Shown: piece by piece, positions 1-5,446 of the stretch
How positions within the stretch are numbered: position 1 is the first letter of the stretch
Layout: each line of letters begins with the position of its first letter
Assembly (NCBI GenBank): GCA_017632695.1
Contig: JAGBQS010000188.1
Coordinates: 1 to 14,936, forward strand
Length of the DNA: 14,936 nucleotides
Reading direction: 5' to 3'
Source: Bacteroidales bacterium
GTDB lineage: Bacteria; Bacteroidota; Bacteroidia; Bacteroidales; UBA3663
Notes under the pieces: generated by a model
What the model was told of the DNA's origin: nothing
The model's input: the letters and a program-made list of their open reading frames with translations, nothing else
Database searches by the model: none
Position numbers and translations under genes: made by a program

Positions 1-72
1 GATACGTTCTTGGTTATGAAAATGAAATTCTTCTGTACGTTTTCGACACTCCTTTTTTAGGAGATTCGGACC

Positions 73-99
73 AAAACGGCATATCTTCGCCCGTTTTTT
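73..99 (+). terminator. Intrinsic terminator of a gene upstream of the window
   Basis: A 7-bp stem (AAAACGG at 73-79 with CCGTTTT at 91-97) has an 11-nt loop and runs into six T residues (94-99). It lies ahead of the promoter of the small gene at 180, so it most likely ends transcription entering from the left edge. No part of that upstream gene can be identified with confidence. Confidence 0.6.
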
Positions 100-142
100 G
101 CATCTTTATCGGGAAAAACGGAGAATATTTGAAAAAAATGCT

Positions 143-150
143 TATCTTTG
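143..150 (+). promoter_or_regulatory. Bacteroidota -7 box (TATCTTTG) for the 97-aa small gene
   Basis: TATCTTTG matches the phylum -7 consensus TAnnTTTG exactly. No TTTG is seen at the expected -33 distance. It lies about 30 nt before the ATG at 180. This argues against in-frame starts further upstream, because they would lie before the transcription start. Confidence 0.55.
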
Positions 151-179
151 CGGCGTTGAAACATCAAAACTTCGAGAAC

Positions 180-473
180 ATGGAAACAACAGTTAGAAGA
201 CGGACTGCCAGACGACCTATCACCCACTATTGGGGGATGCTGAAAGACTTGGACGACAACCAGAAACTGCAGCTGATAACGATGCTGGCTGAAAGCGTGA
301 AGTCTGCTAAGACGGAGCCGAAGAAAAAGAAACTGGATGCCTGCGACTATGCAGGTATCTGGAGCGACGAGGAATATATGGACGCAGACGAATTGGTGGA
401 TCACCTCAACGAGGTTCGCCACACCAAGAGCCATAGGCAGGAGTTTTGGGATAAATTCTTCAGTGAGCCATGA
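180..473 (+). CDS. Small antitoxin-like protein (Bacteroidota PIN-partner type), possibly orphan
   Basis: This 97-residue charged cytoplasmic protein has no signal peptide. The layout is a basic N-terminus, a helix containing HYWGMLKDLDDNQKLQLITML (about residues 16-36), a lysine-rich linker, then an acidic stretch GIWSDEEY with DADELVDHLNEVR and a short C-terminal tail. From memory, this order (helix resembling 'YW..LK.L....KL.LI..L', then 'W.DE....ADEL...IR') resembles the small antitoxins that precede PIN-domain toxins in Bacteroides and Prevotella. That is recognition of a pattern, not a search result. The ATG at 180 was chosen because a -7 promoter box sits at 143-150, although the frame stays open to the window edge. 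The stop overlaps an ATG (ATGA, 470-473), as is typical of antitoxin-toxin coupling, but only a 21-codon ORF follows. Confidence 0.6.
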   Translation: METTVRRRTARRPITHYWGMLKDLDDNQKLQLITMLAESVKSAKTEPKKKKLDACDYAGIWSDEEYMDADELVDHLNEVRHTKSHRQEFWDKFFSEP

Positions 474-535
474 AACATCAACGATATTTGTCCAGGGAAT
501 CAATTGAAAACTGGGTGGACAGGACGAAGAAGTAA
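470..535 (+). CDS. 21-codon ORF coupled by ATGA; possible toxin remnant
   Basis: The ATG shares four bases with the stop of the preceding gene (ATGA), the usual arrangement for translational coupling. The predicted product is MKHQRYLSRESIENWVDRTK plus a final lysine. Its start, with RYL followed by an I..W pattern, faintly recalls the N-terminus of PIN toxins (often RYLLDTN...W). However, the aspartate of the PIN active site is missing and the frame stops at 535. It could be the stump of an eroded toxin, a small coupled peptide, or chance. Confidence 0.25.
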   Translation: MKHQRYLSRESIENWVDRTKK

Positions 536-627
536 TATTATAATGAAATGCAAATAACCTGAATGACCGGAACTCTTTATGCATTTTTATCGGGCTTCCG
601 TTAACCCCGGATCCAACGGCTTATTAG

Positions 628-874
628 GGCGTTTTTACTGCCCTACCTGAAAAATTTTGCCGCCTCACCTGAGAAAAAGTTTTTTCAGGTCTGGCGGCAA
701 AAATTGTCCCGTGGGGCACTTTTTCAGCCGTCATTATTCAGGTGAATAAATATGCAGAATGCAATGCATAACTATTGCAGACATCCTAACATGGCTGCCG
801 GTGTGATGCCTAAAGTGATATTTATCTGCACCTCTTATTCTATTATTAGCTAACCGATGCAGAATAAAAACGCC
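628..874. mobile_element. Possible MITE-like or dispersed intergenic element with 10-bp terminal inverted repeats
   Basis: GGCGTTTTTA at 628-637 is the exact inverse of TAAAAACGCC at 865-874. Between them lie a large imperfect hairpin (655-702), a small one (734-739/744-749) and four TCAGGT/ACCTGA motifs (645, 667, 685, 738). A 7-bp direct repeat TTATTAG occurs at 621-627 and again at 843-849, the latter inside the right end, so it is not a clean target-site duplication. The longest ATG-started frame noticed inside is 33 codons (752-853), with no recognisable product. A 9-bp direct repeat ATGCAGAAT occurs at 752 and 857. The whole gap 536-881 contains no convincing gene. A non-autonomous element is one reading and a structured untranslated region is another. 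Confidence 0.3.
655..702. repeat. Large imperfect inverted repeat (hairpin)
   Basis: TTTTGCCGCC (655-664) pairs perfectly with GGCGGCAAAA (693-702). Inside, ACCTGA-G-AAAAA (667-678) pairs with TTTTTTCAGGT (680-690), leaving a very small loop around 679. The two stems are separated only by a 2x2 mismatch. On the minus strand the outer stem is followed by a run of five T, so it might also act as a terminator for transcripts coming from higBA. Confidence 0.6.
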
Positions 875-882
875 TCGGGGGC
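866..882 (-). terminator. Weak candidate terminator after higBA
   Basis: Read on the minus strand, a short GCC/GGC stem (882-880 with 874-872) around CCCGA is followed by five T (870-866). The stem is only 3 bp and its first base overlaps the higA stop codon, so support is weak. The larger hairpin at 655-702 is an alternative end point. Confidence 0.2.
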
Positions 883-1190
883 TACATAATAGTTAAACTT
901 ACTCTGCGCCCTAAACCTTGGAAAATCTTTAAGAGTGTAGAAATCTGAATGTCAGTATGTCCATTCTCAACACGAGAGATATAGCTTTTCTTTGTTCCAA
1001 TTTTATCAGCAAGCTGTTTCTGTGTGAGACCAGCTTTTTGACGTTCCTCTTTAAGACGTTCTCCCAAGATGAACGCATCCACCTCAGCTTCGAACTCCAT
1101 TCTGGAAGGAGTACCTTCTGCACCAAAATCTTCGGTAATGAAATCTTCAATCGGAGTAAGATTCAATTTCTTCATTTCTTCTTTTGTCAT
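882..1190 (-). CDS. higA: HigA-type XRE-family antitoxin
   Basis: This 102-residue protein has a typical XRE helix-turn-helix in its C-terminal two thirds: ERLKEERQKAGLTQKQLADK, then SYISRVENG, then STLLKIFQGLG, at roughly residues 43-95. Members of this family bind and neutralise HigB-type toxins and repress their own promoter. The ATG at 1190 was chosen over an in-frame start 30 nt upstream because GGAG (1200-1197) is correctly placed before it, and because this start follows the toxin stop after a single base. The order toxin first, antitoxin second is the hallmark of higBA. The N-terminal 40 residues are acidic, as expected of the toxin-contacting part, though that role is inferred. Confidence 0.88.
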   Translation of the reverse strand: MTKEEMKKLNLTPIEDFITEDFGAEGTPSRMEFEAEVDAFILGERLKEERQKAGLTQKQLADKIGTKKSYISRVENGHTDIQISTLLKIFQGLGRRVSLTIM

Positions 1191-1191
1191 A

Positions 1192-1554
1192 TTATTCTCC
1201 TTTCTTTTTTTTACTTTCAAAATATTCGTTCATTATCCGTTTCGCCTTATCAATTTCACCTTGTGGAGTCTTTTGTGTTTTCTTCTGGAATCCATTGAAT
1301 AGGATTACCAGATTGCCCTCATCGAAACAACAGAAGATGCGGTAGATGTTGCCATCATCTTCAACCCTGATTTCATACAGTCCTGCTACTCCCGATATTG
1401 ATTTTAAATAGGTAATCGGAATGACATCTAAAGTCATTATGTAGAGGAATATTTGGTATATCTTTTTTATCGTCTGCTGAGATAGCGCCTTTTTGAACTC
1501 CTTGAAGTAGTCCTTGTAAGCCACCAGTTGTCTCTTGTATTCTTTCTTTGGCAT
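1192..1554 (-). CDS. higB: HigB/RelE-type toxin (Gp49-like family)
   Basis: This 120-residue basic protein is of the RelE/ParE superfamily, HigB (phage Gp49-like) branch. Family members are mRNA interferases, most of which cut mRNA on the ribosome. Supporting segments are a helical N-terminal part, YLKSISGVAGLYEIRVEDDG (recalling the family's L.....GLYE.R), then YRIFCCFDEGNLVILFNGFQ followed by KKTQKTP, which matches the family's 'yR..y......i.lL.gF.KKtqktP' core. It ends in a helix with ..EIDKAK. The ATG at 1554 is preferred to an in-frame TTG at 1563. The promoter at 1573-1604 would place the transcript start roughly 10-15 nt before it, giving a very short leader without a clear ribosome-binding site. 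It forms an operon with higA, with one base between the genes. Confidence 0.85.
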   Translation of the reverse strand: MPKKEYKRQLVAYKDYFKEFKKALSQQTIKKIYQIFLYIMTLDVIPITYLKSISGVAGLYEIRVEDDGNIYRIFCCFDEGNLVILFNGFQKKTQKTPQGEIDKAKRIMNEYFESKKKKGE

Positions 1555-1572
1555 ATCGCTCAATTTTTAGCG

Positions 1573-1604
1573 CAAAGATAACTAATTAGTAAACATGTTC
1601 CAAA
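1573..1604 (-). promoter_or_regulatory. higBA promoter with palindromic candidate operators
   Basis: On the minus strand, TTTG (1604-1601) and TATCTTTG (1580-1573) are separated by exactly 20 nt, an excellent -33/-7 pair. The spacer contains two perfect palindromes, ACTAATTAGT (1581-1590) and AACATGTT (1592-1599), filling almost all of it. HigA-type antitoxins autorepress, and sites between the two promoter boxes would block polymerase. Which of the two is the true operator cannot be told from sequence alone. Confidence 0.7.
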
Positions 1605-1718
1605 TGTTTTCCGAAAAAATGCATGCTTGATGTCGATTTTTAACTAATTCATAGCAGTTTTTGTATTTAGACTTATAGAAGACGGATAGTTTTATTCCTC
1701 TTCACATCTGGGATTGTG

Positions 1719-1946
1719 ATATTTTCGTCAGATTGCAACCTCCTGAAAGCAGGAAGTGGAATTTCCTCTTCGGATAACAACTCAGTAAGAGCTGGACCTG
1801 ATTTTTCCTCTTCGGATAGCTACACAGGAAGACCGGGAGCTGGATTTTCCTCGTCGTTTGGCAGGAACCCGAAAGCGGGAGCTCGAATTTCCTCGTCAGA
1901 TTGCAGCAACCAGACACCGGGACCTGAAATTTCCTCAGGATTTGGA
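1719..1946. repeat. Tandem array A: 42-bp degenerate minisatellite, about 5.4 copies
   Basis: Units start at 1719, 1761, 1803, 1845 and 1887, with an 18-nt partial copy at 1929-1946. The best conserved part of each unit is WTTTCCTCKTCRGAT, and the end is approximately GGASCTGRA; the middle is variable. Because 42 is a multiple of three, frames without stops remain open on both strands (plus strand 1716-1988 as 14-residue repeats, minus strand 2034-1702). Neither has a credible start region, so I treat the array as noncoding. It abuts array B directly. Confidence 0.8.
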
Positions 1947-2151
1947 AACCATAAAATTTTATGGTTGGTTTCGACTCGCGCAAAATGAACCATAAAGTTT
2001 TATAGTTGGTTTCGACTCGCGCGAAATGAACCATAAAGTTTTATAGTAGGTTTCGAAAAGTGCGAAACGAACCATAAAGTTTTATAGTAGGTTTCGAAAA
2101 GTGCGAAATGAACCATAAAATTTTATAGTAGCTTTCGAAAAAATCGGAACG
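1947..2151. repeat. Tandem array B: five 41-bp palindromic units
   Basis: Units begin at 1947, 1988, 2029, 2070 and 2111, each exactly 41 bp, followed by degenerate sequence. Unit 1 opens with a perfect 20-bp palindrome, AACCATAAAATTTTATGGTT (1947-1966). The later units carry near-palindromic versions such as ACCATAAAGTTTTATAGT. Most units also hold a second dyad, TTTCG-N7-CGAAA, clearest in units 3 and 4 where it reads GTTTCG...CGAAAC. Divergence grows towards unit 5. No nearby gene explains it. Confidence 0.85.
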
Positions 2152-2232
2152 AACAAAAACGAACGACATGTGAAAAAATATTAAAAATGTCACTTTTATC
2201 GGCCGTTTTATGGTTAATTCGGAAAAAATACG

Positions 2233-2240
2233 TATTTTTG
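2233..2240 (+). promoter_or_regulatory. -7 box (TATTTTTG) for the thioredoxin-like gene
   Basis: It matches TAnnTTTG and sits 22 nt before the ATG at 2262, giving a short leader. The -33 region lacks TTTG. Instead, TTTTATGGTT at 2207-2216, identical to half of the first palindrome of array B, lies at the -33 position. This could be a protein-binding site, which is inference only. Confidence 0.5.
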
Positions 2241-2261
2241 CACAACTAAAAGTATATGCTT

Positions 2262-2678
2262 ATGAAAAGATTATTTTTGCTGTTAGCCGTATTGGTGAGT
2301 GCTGTTTGTCTGAGTCCGGCTCAGACAGAGTTCCGGAAACTGTCGCACGACAAAGGGTTGGAAGTGGCGAAAGCCGAAGGAAAACTGCTGTTTGTGGATT
2401 TCTATACCACCTGGTGCGGCTGGTGTAAAAGAATGGACCGGGATCTGTTCCCGCAAAAAAACGTCGGCGACTTTATGAACAAGCAGTTTGTCTGTATCAA
2501 GCTCGATGCCGAGAAAGCCGAAGAGGGCGCTCCCTATATGGAAAAGTATGGGGTAAAAGGATTTCCGACCTACGTCATTCTGGATCCTAAGACCGGGAAA
2601 GTGGTTTATACCTTGCCCGGAGCTGTTCTGGATGGCAACGAGTTTATCCAAAAGATGAAAACCGCTATCGGTAAGTGA
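2262..2678 (+). CDS. Secreted thioredoxin-fold protein (CGWC)
   Basis: This 138-residue protein has an N-terminal signal peptide (MKRLFLLLAVLVSAVCLSPA, cleavage likely near residue 20), so it should act in the periplasm. The thioredoxin core shows LLFVDFYTTWCGWCK with redox cysteines at C52 and C55, and a cis-proline in GFPTY (P102). A typical YGVKGFPT segment and VVYTLPG strand follow. It probably reduces or isomerises disulfides of exported proteins, or delivers electrons from a DsbD-like membrane protein; the partner is not visible here. SAVC is not a good lipobox because V sits at -1. The ATG at 2262 is preferred to an ATG six bases earlier because it gives a compact signal peptide, but either is possible. 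It is monocistronic, with its own promoter and terminator. Confidence 0.88.
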   Translation: MKRLFLLLAVLVSAVCLSPAQTEFRKLSHDKGLEVAKAEGKLLFVDFYTTWCGWCKRMDRDLFPQKNVGDFMNKQFVCIKLDAEKAEEGAPYMEKYGVKGFPTYVILDPKTGKVVYTLPGAVLDGNEFIQKMKTAIGK

Positions 2679-2699
2679 AAAGAATGCCCTGTCCGGCAG

Positions 2700-2739
2700 A
2701 CAACAAATAAGGGAGCTCTTTCGAGTTCCCTTTTGTTGT
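2700..2739. terminator. Bidirectional intrinsic terminator between convergent genes
   Basis: ACAACAAA (2700-2707) pairs with TTTGTTGT (2732-2739). The inner GGGA-G-CTC (2711-2718) pairs with GAG-T-TCCC (2723-2730) around a TTTC loop. A- and T-rich lower arms on both sides let it stop transcription of the thioredoxin gene (+) and of the S4 gene (-). Confidence 0.85.
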
Positions 2740-2754
2740 GTGTGTCCGATGCGT

Positions 2755-3450
2755 TTATTTGTGCCGCGTGCGGCGGCTTGAGCCGGACCAGGTTTTCTTG
2801 CCGCGAAGCTGGGCAGACTTGGGGTTGACGCCCTCCACACGGCGCTCCTTGAGGGTGCGCTGAGGGTTGCTCAGGCTGTTGAAAACCTCGCTGAACGTCT
2901 TGGGCCGACGGAGCTCGTCGCGCTTGGCCTCTTTGGCAGCCACCTCCTTGTTGGCAGCCTGAACCGCCTGGTTCTTGGCCTGCTTTTCGGCAGCGCTGTG
3001 TCCGCGGGTCTTGACGGCAGCCGCATGGGTGGCTATCTCCTTCAGTTCGCTAAGCGTACGCTTGGGAGCAGCTTTCTTGCCGGCAGCAGCGCTCTTGGTC
3101 GAGGGGCTCTTGTGGCTGTTCTTGCGTCCGTGGCGCAGCAGCTTGCTCTTGGGATTCTGCATCAGGGCTTCCTCGCGCGCCTGTTTCTTTTCATTGTGAT
3201 CCATCCACCAGGGGCGTTCCTCGACGGCCTGCAAAGCCTCCAAAGAGATGGCATTCTTTTCCTTATTGTCGGGATCGACCAGCTGGCCGTCAACATATAC
3301 CTTATCGTGTACCGTGTCAATTTGCATGCCGATGCGGGCAGGCTGATGGTTTACCTCAACGCGTCCGGTTTCGATCAGCTCATCCACCTCACGGCGTGAA
3401 CATACTCCGGATTCGCTCAAATACTTATTTATACGTTCCAGTTTCTCCAT
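2755..3450 (-). CDS. S4-domain RNA-binding protein with basic low-complexity tail, no pseudouridine synthase domain
   Basis: This 231-residue protein starts with an S4 RNA-binding domain (about residues 5-60: RINKYLSESGVCSRREVDEL, then IETGRVEVN, then KVYVDGQLV), very close to the N-terminus of RluB/RluF-type pseudouridine synthases. After the S4 domain, where those enzymes continue into the catalytic core with its GRLD motif, this protein goes into a Lys/Arg/Ala-rich, probably disordered tail ending SGSSRRTRHK. No GRLD-like segment was found, and the frame runs intact to a stop beside a good terminator, so this is not an obvious frameshift. It likely binds rRNA or ribosomal particles; an enzymatic role is not supported. 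The gene is divergent from the phosphotransferase at 3569. Confidence 0.8.
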   Translation of the reverse strand: MEKLERINKYLSESGVCSRREVDELIETGRVEVNHQPARIGMQIDTVHDKVYVDGQLVDPDNKEKNAISLEALQAVEERPWWMDHNEKKQAREEALMQNPKSKLLRHGRKNSHKSPSTKSAAAGKKAAPKRTLSELKEIATHAAAVKTRGHSAAEKQAKNQAVQAANKEVAAKEAKRDELRRPKTFSEVFNSLSNPQRTLKERRVEGVNPKSAQLRGKKTWSGSSRRTRHK

Positions 3451-3491
3451 TTTGTTTAGAATAAATGTCTTATTTTGTAAAAAAATCGGTG

Positions 3492-3499
3492 CAAAGATA
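3492..3499 (-). promoter_or_regulatory. -7 box (TATCTTTG) for the S4-domain gene
   Basis: The plus-strand sequence CAAAGATA reads TATCTTTG on the minus strand, 41 nt upstream of the ATG at 3450. No good -33 TTTG is seen. It lies back to back with the -7 box of the divergent gene at 3522-3529. Confidence 0.55.
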
Positions 3500-3521
3500 C
3501 GAATTTATTCCGAAAAGTTAT

Positions 3522-3529
3522 TAACTTTG
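3522..3529 (+). promoter_or_regulatory. -7 box (TAACTTTG) for the LtaS-like gene
   Basis: It is an exact TAnnTTTG match about 40 nt before the ATG at 3569. This favours that ATG over in-frame starts lying upstream of the promoter. The -33 element is not recognisable. Confidence 0.55.
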
Positions 3530-3568
3530 CCCCGATTTTGTTTTAATTCTCTCATAAAATCCACTGAA

Positions 3569-5446
3569 ATGGTCAAAAAGATAATACTCTATTTCAATTT
3601 TGTACTGCTTTTTGTAATCGGGAAATACGTTTTCATGCTGTATTACAGCGACGTGTTCGGAGCCTATACTGCCTGGCAGTGGGTGCAGGTGTTGTATTTC
3701 GGCTTGCCGCACGACCTCACTTCGGCCGGTTATCTGATGGCGCTGCCTTTCCTGCTCCAGATTGTGTTTGTCTGGTGGAGGGGAACGTGGCACCGACGGT
3801 TTATGCGTTTCTGGATAGGGCTGTGCCTGTTTCTGGTGATTTTCAATTATTACTCCGACCTCATTCTGTACGGATACTGGGGCTTCAGGCTCGACCGGAC
3901 AGCTCTGTTCTATCTGTTCGACAGCCCGCTGGATGCCTTAGGACAGGCTCCGTGGTACATGCTGTGCCTGTTTCCGGTGTTTATTTTCCTGACCTGGTGG
4001 CCGCTTAAGCATATCCTTTGCCGATTCTATCCGGAAAGAAGGAACGGCTCGTCGCTGGTATTGGGCAGCCGGACGGAACGGAGCAGGAACACCTTTTTGG
4101 CAGTGCTGTGCTGCGGACTGCTGTTTGTTGCCATCCGAGGAGGCGTTACCACTTCGACCATGAATGTGGGCCGTGTGTATTTCAGTTCGGAGATGCCGCT
4201 GAACCATGCTGCCACCAATCCGTTCTTCAGTTTTATGAGCAGCGTGTTCAAGAAACAGAAGGATTTCGGGAAGCAATACCGTTTCATGCCTGCCGAAGAG
4301 GCTGCTGCCGCTGTGCAGGAAATGAATACGCCCGGAGTGCTGTCTGCCGATTCGGTAAGCGGGAGTCCCGAGTCGGGAATGCTGCCCCGCCGGTTGCTGC
4401 GCACCGACCGTCCTAACGTGGTGCTGCTGATTCTGGAAAGCTTTTCGGGTGCTGCCTGCACGGGTGTTTCGGCCGATGCCGATCCTGCCATCATGCCTGC
4501 CGTGAACCGCCTGTATCAGGAAGGAATCGGGTTTACGAACTTCTTCGGCAACAGTTTCCGCACGGACCGCGGGGTGGCTGCCATCATGGCTTCGTACCCC
4601 GGACAGCCTACCAACTCGGTGATGAAAGACCAGAACCGCTGCAACCGGCTGGATTACTTCAGTCAGGCCATGAAGGAGGAGGGTTACAGCCTGCACTTTG
4701 TGCATGGCGGCGACGTGAACTTCACCAACATGAAGGGTTTCCTCACGGCAGCCGGTTTTACGGATATTACGGGCGATACCGACTTCCCGGTTTCGGAACG
4801 TCTGTCAAAATGGGGCGTGCCCGACGGTAAGATGTTCGATTATCTGTACGATGAGATTGTGGCCGATACCGCGCGCTTCCTGAAAGTGATGCTCACGCTG
4901 AGCAGCCACGAGCCGTTCGATGTGCCTTTCCGGCACTTTGAGAATCCCTATGTGAACAGCGTAGCCTATGCGGACAGCTGCCTGAGCAGCTTTGTAAACC
5001 GGCTGAAGGAAACGCCGGCTTGGGACAATCTGCTGATTATCGGGGTGGCCGACCATGCTTTCGGCAACTATCCTGCAGGCATCCAGAACCACGAAATCAT
5101 GCGCTACCGGATCCCGATGTTCTGGGCAGGCGGCGCTTTGGCAGCCAGCGGAACCTGCCCGACCTACGGCAGTCAGACCGACCTGGGAGCCACCCTGCTG
5201 AACCAGTTGGAGATCGGCCACGACCAGCTGAAATTCAGCAAGGATCTGTTGGATCCCACCATCGGCCATTACGGATTCTATGCATTCAGCGACGGGTTCG
5301 GATTCGTGACCGACAGCATCCGGTACATCCAGGACAATGCCAGAAACGGACAGGCGCTGTCGGGCAGTTACGATCCGGACGGACTGGCCGAACGGTGGGG
5401 AAAGGCTTATTTGCAGACCCTGTACGACGATTTGTCGAAGCGCTGA
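3569..5446 (+). CDS. LtaS/OpgB-like membrane sulfatase-fold phosphotransferase
   Basis: This 625-residue protein belongs to the lipoteichoic-acid-synthase family (COG1368-like). About five hydrophobic membrane segments occupy residues 1-200, followed by an extracytoplasmic sulfatase-fold domain. The metal/catalytic residues expected of the family are visible: E290 in VVLLILESFSG, the nucleophile T332 in FRTDRG, and D495-H496 in VADHAF. Their spacing resembles that of Staphylococcus LtaS (E255, T300, D475, H476). Family members transfer phosphoglycerol or phosphoethanolamine head groups from phospholipid to glycans. Gram-negative bacteria make no classical lipoteichoic acid, so the acceptor here is unknown; an OpgB-like role on periplasmic glycan or a surface glycolipid is inference. 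The ATG at 3569 begins a hydrophobic anchor and follows a promoter box. The stop touches the stop of the convergent downstream gene. Confidence 0.85.
   Translation: MVKKIILYFNFVLLFVIGKYVFMLYYSDVFGAYTAWQWVQVLYFGLPHDLTSAGYLMALPFLLQIVFVWWRGTWHRRFMRFWIGLCLFLVIFNYYSDLILYGYWGFRLDRTALFYLFDSPLDALGQAPWYMLCLFPVFIFLTWWPLKHILCRFYPERRNGSSLVLGSRTERSRNTFLAVLCCGLLFVAIRGGVTTSTMNVGRVYFSSEMPLNHAATNPFFSFMSSVFKKQKDFGKQYRFMPAEEAAAAVQEMNTPGVLSADSVSGSPESGMLPRRLLRTDRPNVVLLILESFSGAACTGVSADADPAIMPAVNRLYQEGIGFTNFFGNSFRTDRGVAAIMASYPGQPTNSVMKDQNRCNRLDYFSQAMKEEGYSLHFVHGGDVNFTNMKGFLTAAGFTDITGDTDFPVSERLSKWGVPDGKMFDYLYDEIVADTARFLKVMLTLSSHEPFDVPFRHFENPYVNSVAYADSCLSSFVNRLKETPAWDNLLIIGVADHAFGNYPAGIQNHEIMRYRIPMFWAGGALAASGTCPTYGSQTDLGATLLNQLEIGHDQLKFSKDLLDPTIGHYGFYAFSDGFGFVTDSIRYIQDNARNGQALSGSYDPDGLAERWGKAYLQTLYDDLSKR

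Noticed and set aside
3..179. N-terminal extension of the 97-residue protein, since its frame is open to the window edge
   Set aside because: A terminator (73-99) and a TATCTTTG promoter box (143-150) lie within this stretch, so translation most likely begins at the ATG at 180.
57..584. Long minus-strand reading frame opposite the antitoxin-like gene
   Set aside because: It is antisense to a better supported gene, runs through the terminator and promoter sequences, and has no recognisable motif.
621..849. TTATTAG direct repeats as a target-site duplication
   Set aside because: The right copy (843-849) lies inside the right terminal repeat boundary (865-874), so the two copies do not flank the element correctly.
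752..853. 33-codon ORF with a hydrophobic C-terminal half
   Set aside because: It has no ribosome-binding site or promoter, lies inside the putative inverted-repeat element, and no homologue is recognised; kept only as part of that element.
1719..2151. CRISPR array
   Set aside because: Units are contiguous 41/42-bp tandem repeats with no unique spacers between conserved repeats, the units themselves diverge, and no cas gene is in the window.
2262..2678. Thioredoxin as a lipoprotein
   Set aside because: The SAVC context has valine at the position that should be Gly, Ala or Ser, and a standard signal peptidase I site near SPA-QT fits better.
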